Shown: positions 5,221-5,272 of the stretch, one piece after another | Position numbering within the stretch: the stretch's first letter is position 1 | Layout of the letters: each line of letters opens with the position of its first letter | Assembly: GCF_042654605.1 (NCBI RefSeq) | Contig: NZ_JBHSGT010000046.1 | Span: forward strand, 1-5,272 | Direction: 5' to 3' | Length of the DNA: 5,272 nucleotides | Source: Enterococcus_I eurekensis | Lineage (GTDB): Bacteria; Bacillota; Bacilli; Lactobacillales; Enterococcaceae | Position numbers and translations under genes: made by a program | The notes under the pieces: model-generated | Seen by the model: the letters and a program-made list of their open reading frames with translations, nothing else | What the model was told of the DNA's origin: nothing | The model's database searches: none

Positions 5221-5272
5221 TGCCGGCTAAAGGACTTGAACCCTCGACCCTCTGATTACAAATCAGATGCTC
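5221..5272 (-). tRNA. tRNA-Thr(TGT), 5' part cut off by the window edge
   Basis: 52 nt of the 3' side are present, from within the D-arm to the discriminator A. The anticodon TGT (complement of 5258-5260) is in a CTGAT/ATCAG stem, followed by a complete T-arm (GAGGGTTCAAGTCCTT) and acceptor strand AGCCGGC. The remaining 20 or so bases lie outside the window. CCA is not encoded. Confidence 0.95.

Overview
The window reads as a chromosomal segment of a low-GC Gram-positive bacterium of the order Lactobacillales, probably close to the Enterococcaceae. Three things point there: an SMK-box (SAM-III) riboswitch in front of metK, which is a Lactobacillales arrangement; a long tRNA array whose order follows the large Bacillus/Enterococcus clusters; and tRNA genes that mostly lack an encoded CCA. 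Genus cannot be settled from the sequence alone. Every gene lies on the minus strand, so transcription runs from high to low coordinates.

Right part (3734-5272): fifteen tRNA genes, the first one cut by the window edge. In transcription order they are Thr(TGT), Gly(GCC), Leu(TAA), Arg(ACG), Pro(TGG), Ala(TGC), Met(CAT), Ile2(CAT), Ser(TGA), fMet(CAT), Asp(GTC), Gly(TCC), Ile(GAT), Ser(GCT), Glu(TTC). The array ends in a strong intrinsic terminator (3698-3729). Its promoter, and possibly an rRNA operon, must lie beyond the right edge. The spacers are short (1-47 nt) except for a 143-nt spacer between Ser(TGA) and fMet that carries direct and inverted repeats. Only tRNA-Asp encodes CCA.

Middle (2072-3699): just after the tRNA terminator is a 62-codon open frame with no usable start. 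It resembles the C-terminal end of a sulfatase-type protein and is probably a gene remnant. Next come an extended -10 promoter, a clear SMK-box riboswitch and metK (S-adenosylmethionine synthetase), closed by a hairpin terminator. The riboswitch places SAM synthesis under feedback control by its own product at the level of translation initiation.

Left part (1-2045): a 14-TM drug-efflux-type MFS transporter (DHA2/EmrB-QacA type) begins only 26 nt after the metK terminator T-tract and has no visible promoter of its own. A strong bidirectional terminator follows it. Last is a decayed ABC-transporter ATPase gene. It keeps its start, RBS, Walker A and Q-loop, but has an in-frame stop at codon 61 and breaks off before the signature motif and Walker B.

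I see no CRISPR array, phage gene, complete IS or novel defence system. The points most worth a second look are the two gene remnants, the repeat-bearing tRNA spacer, the single CCA-encoding tRNA, and the promoter-poor metK/MFS junction.
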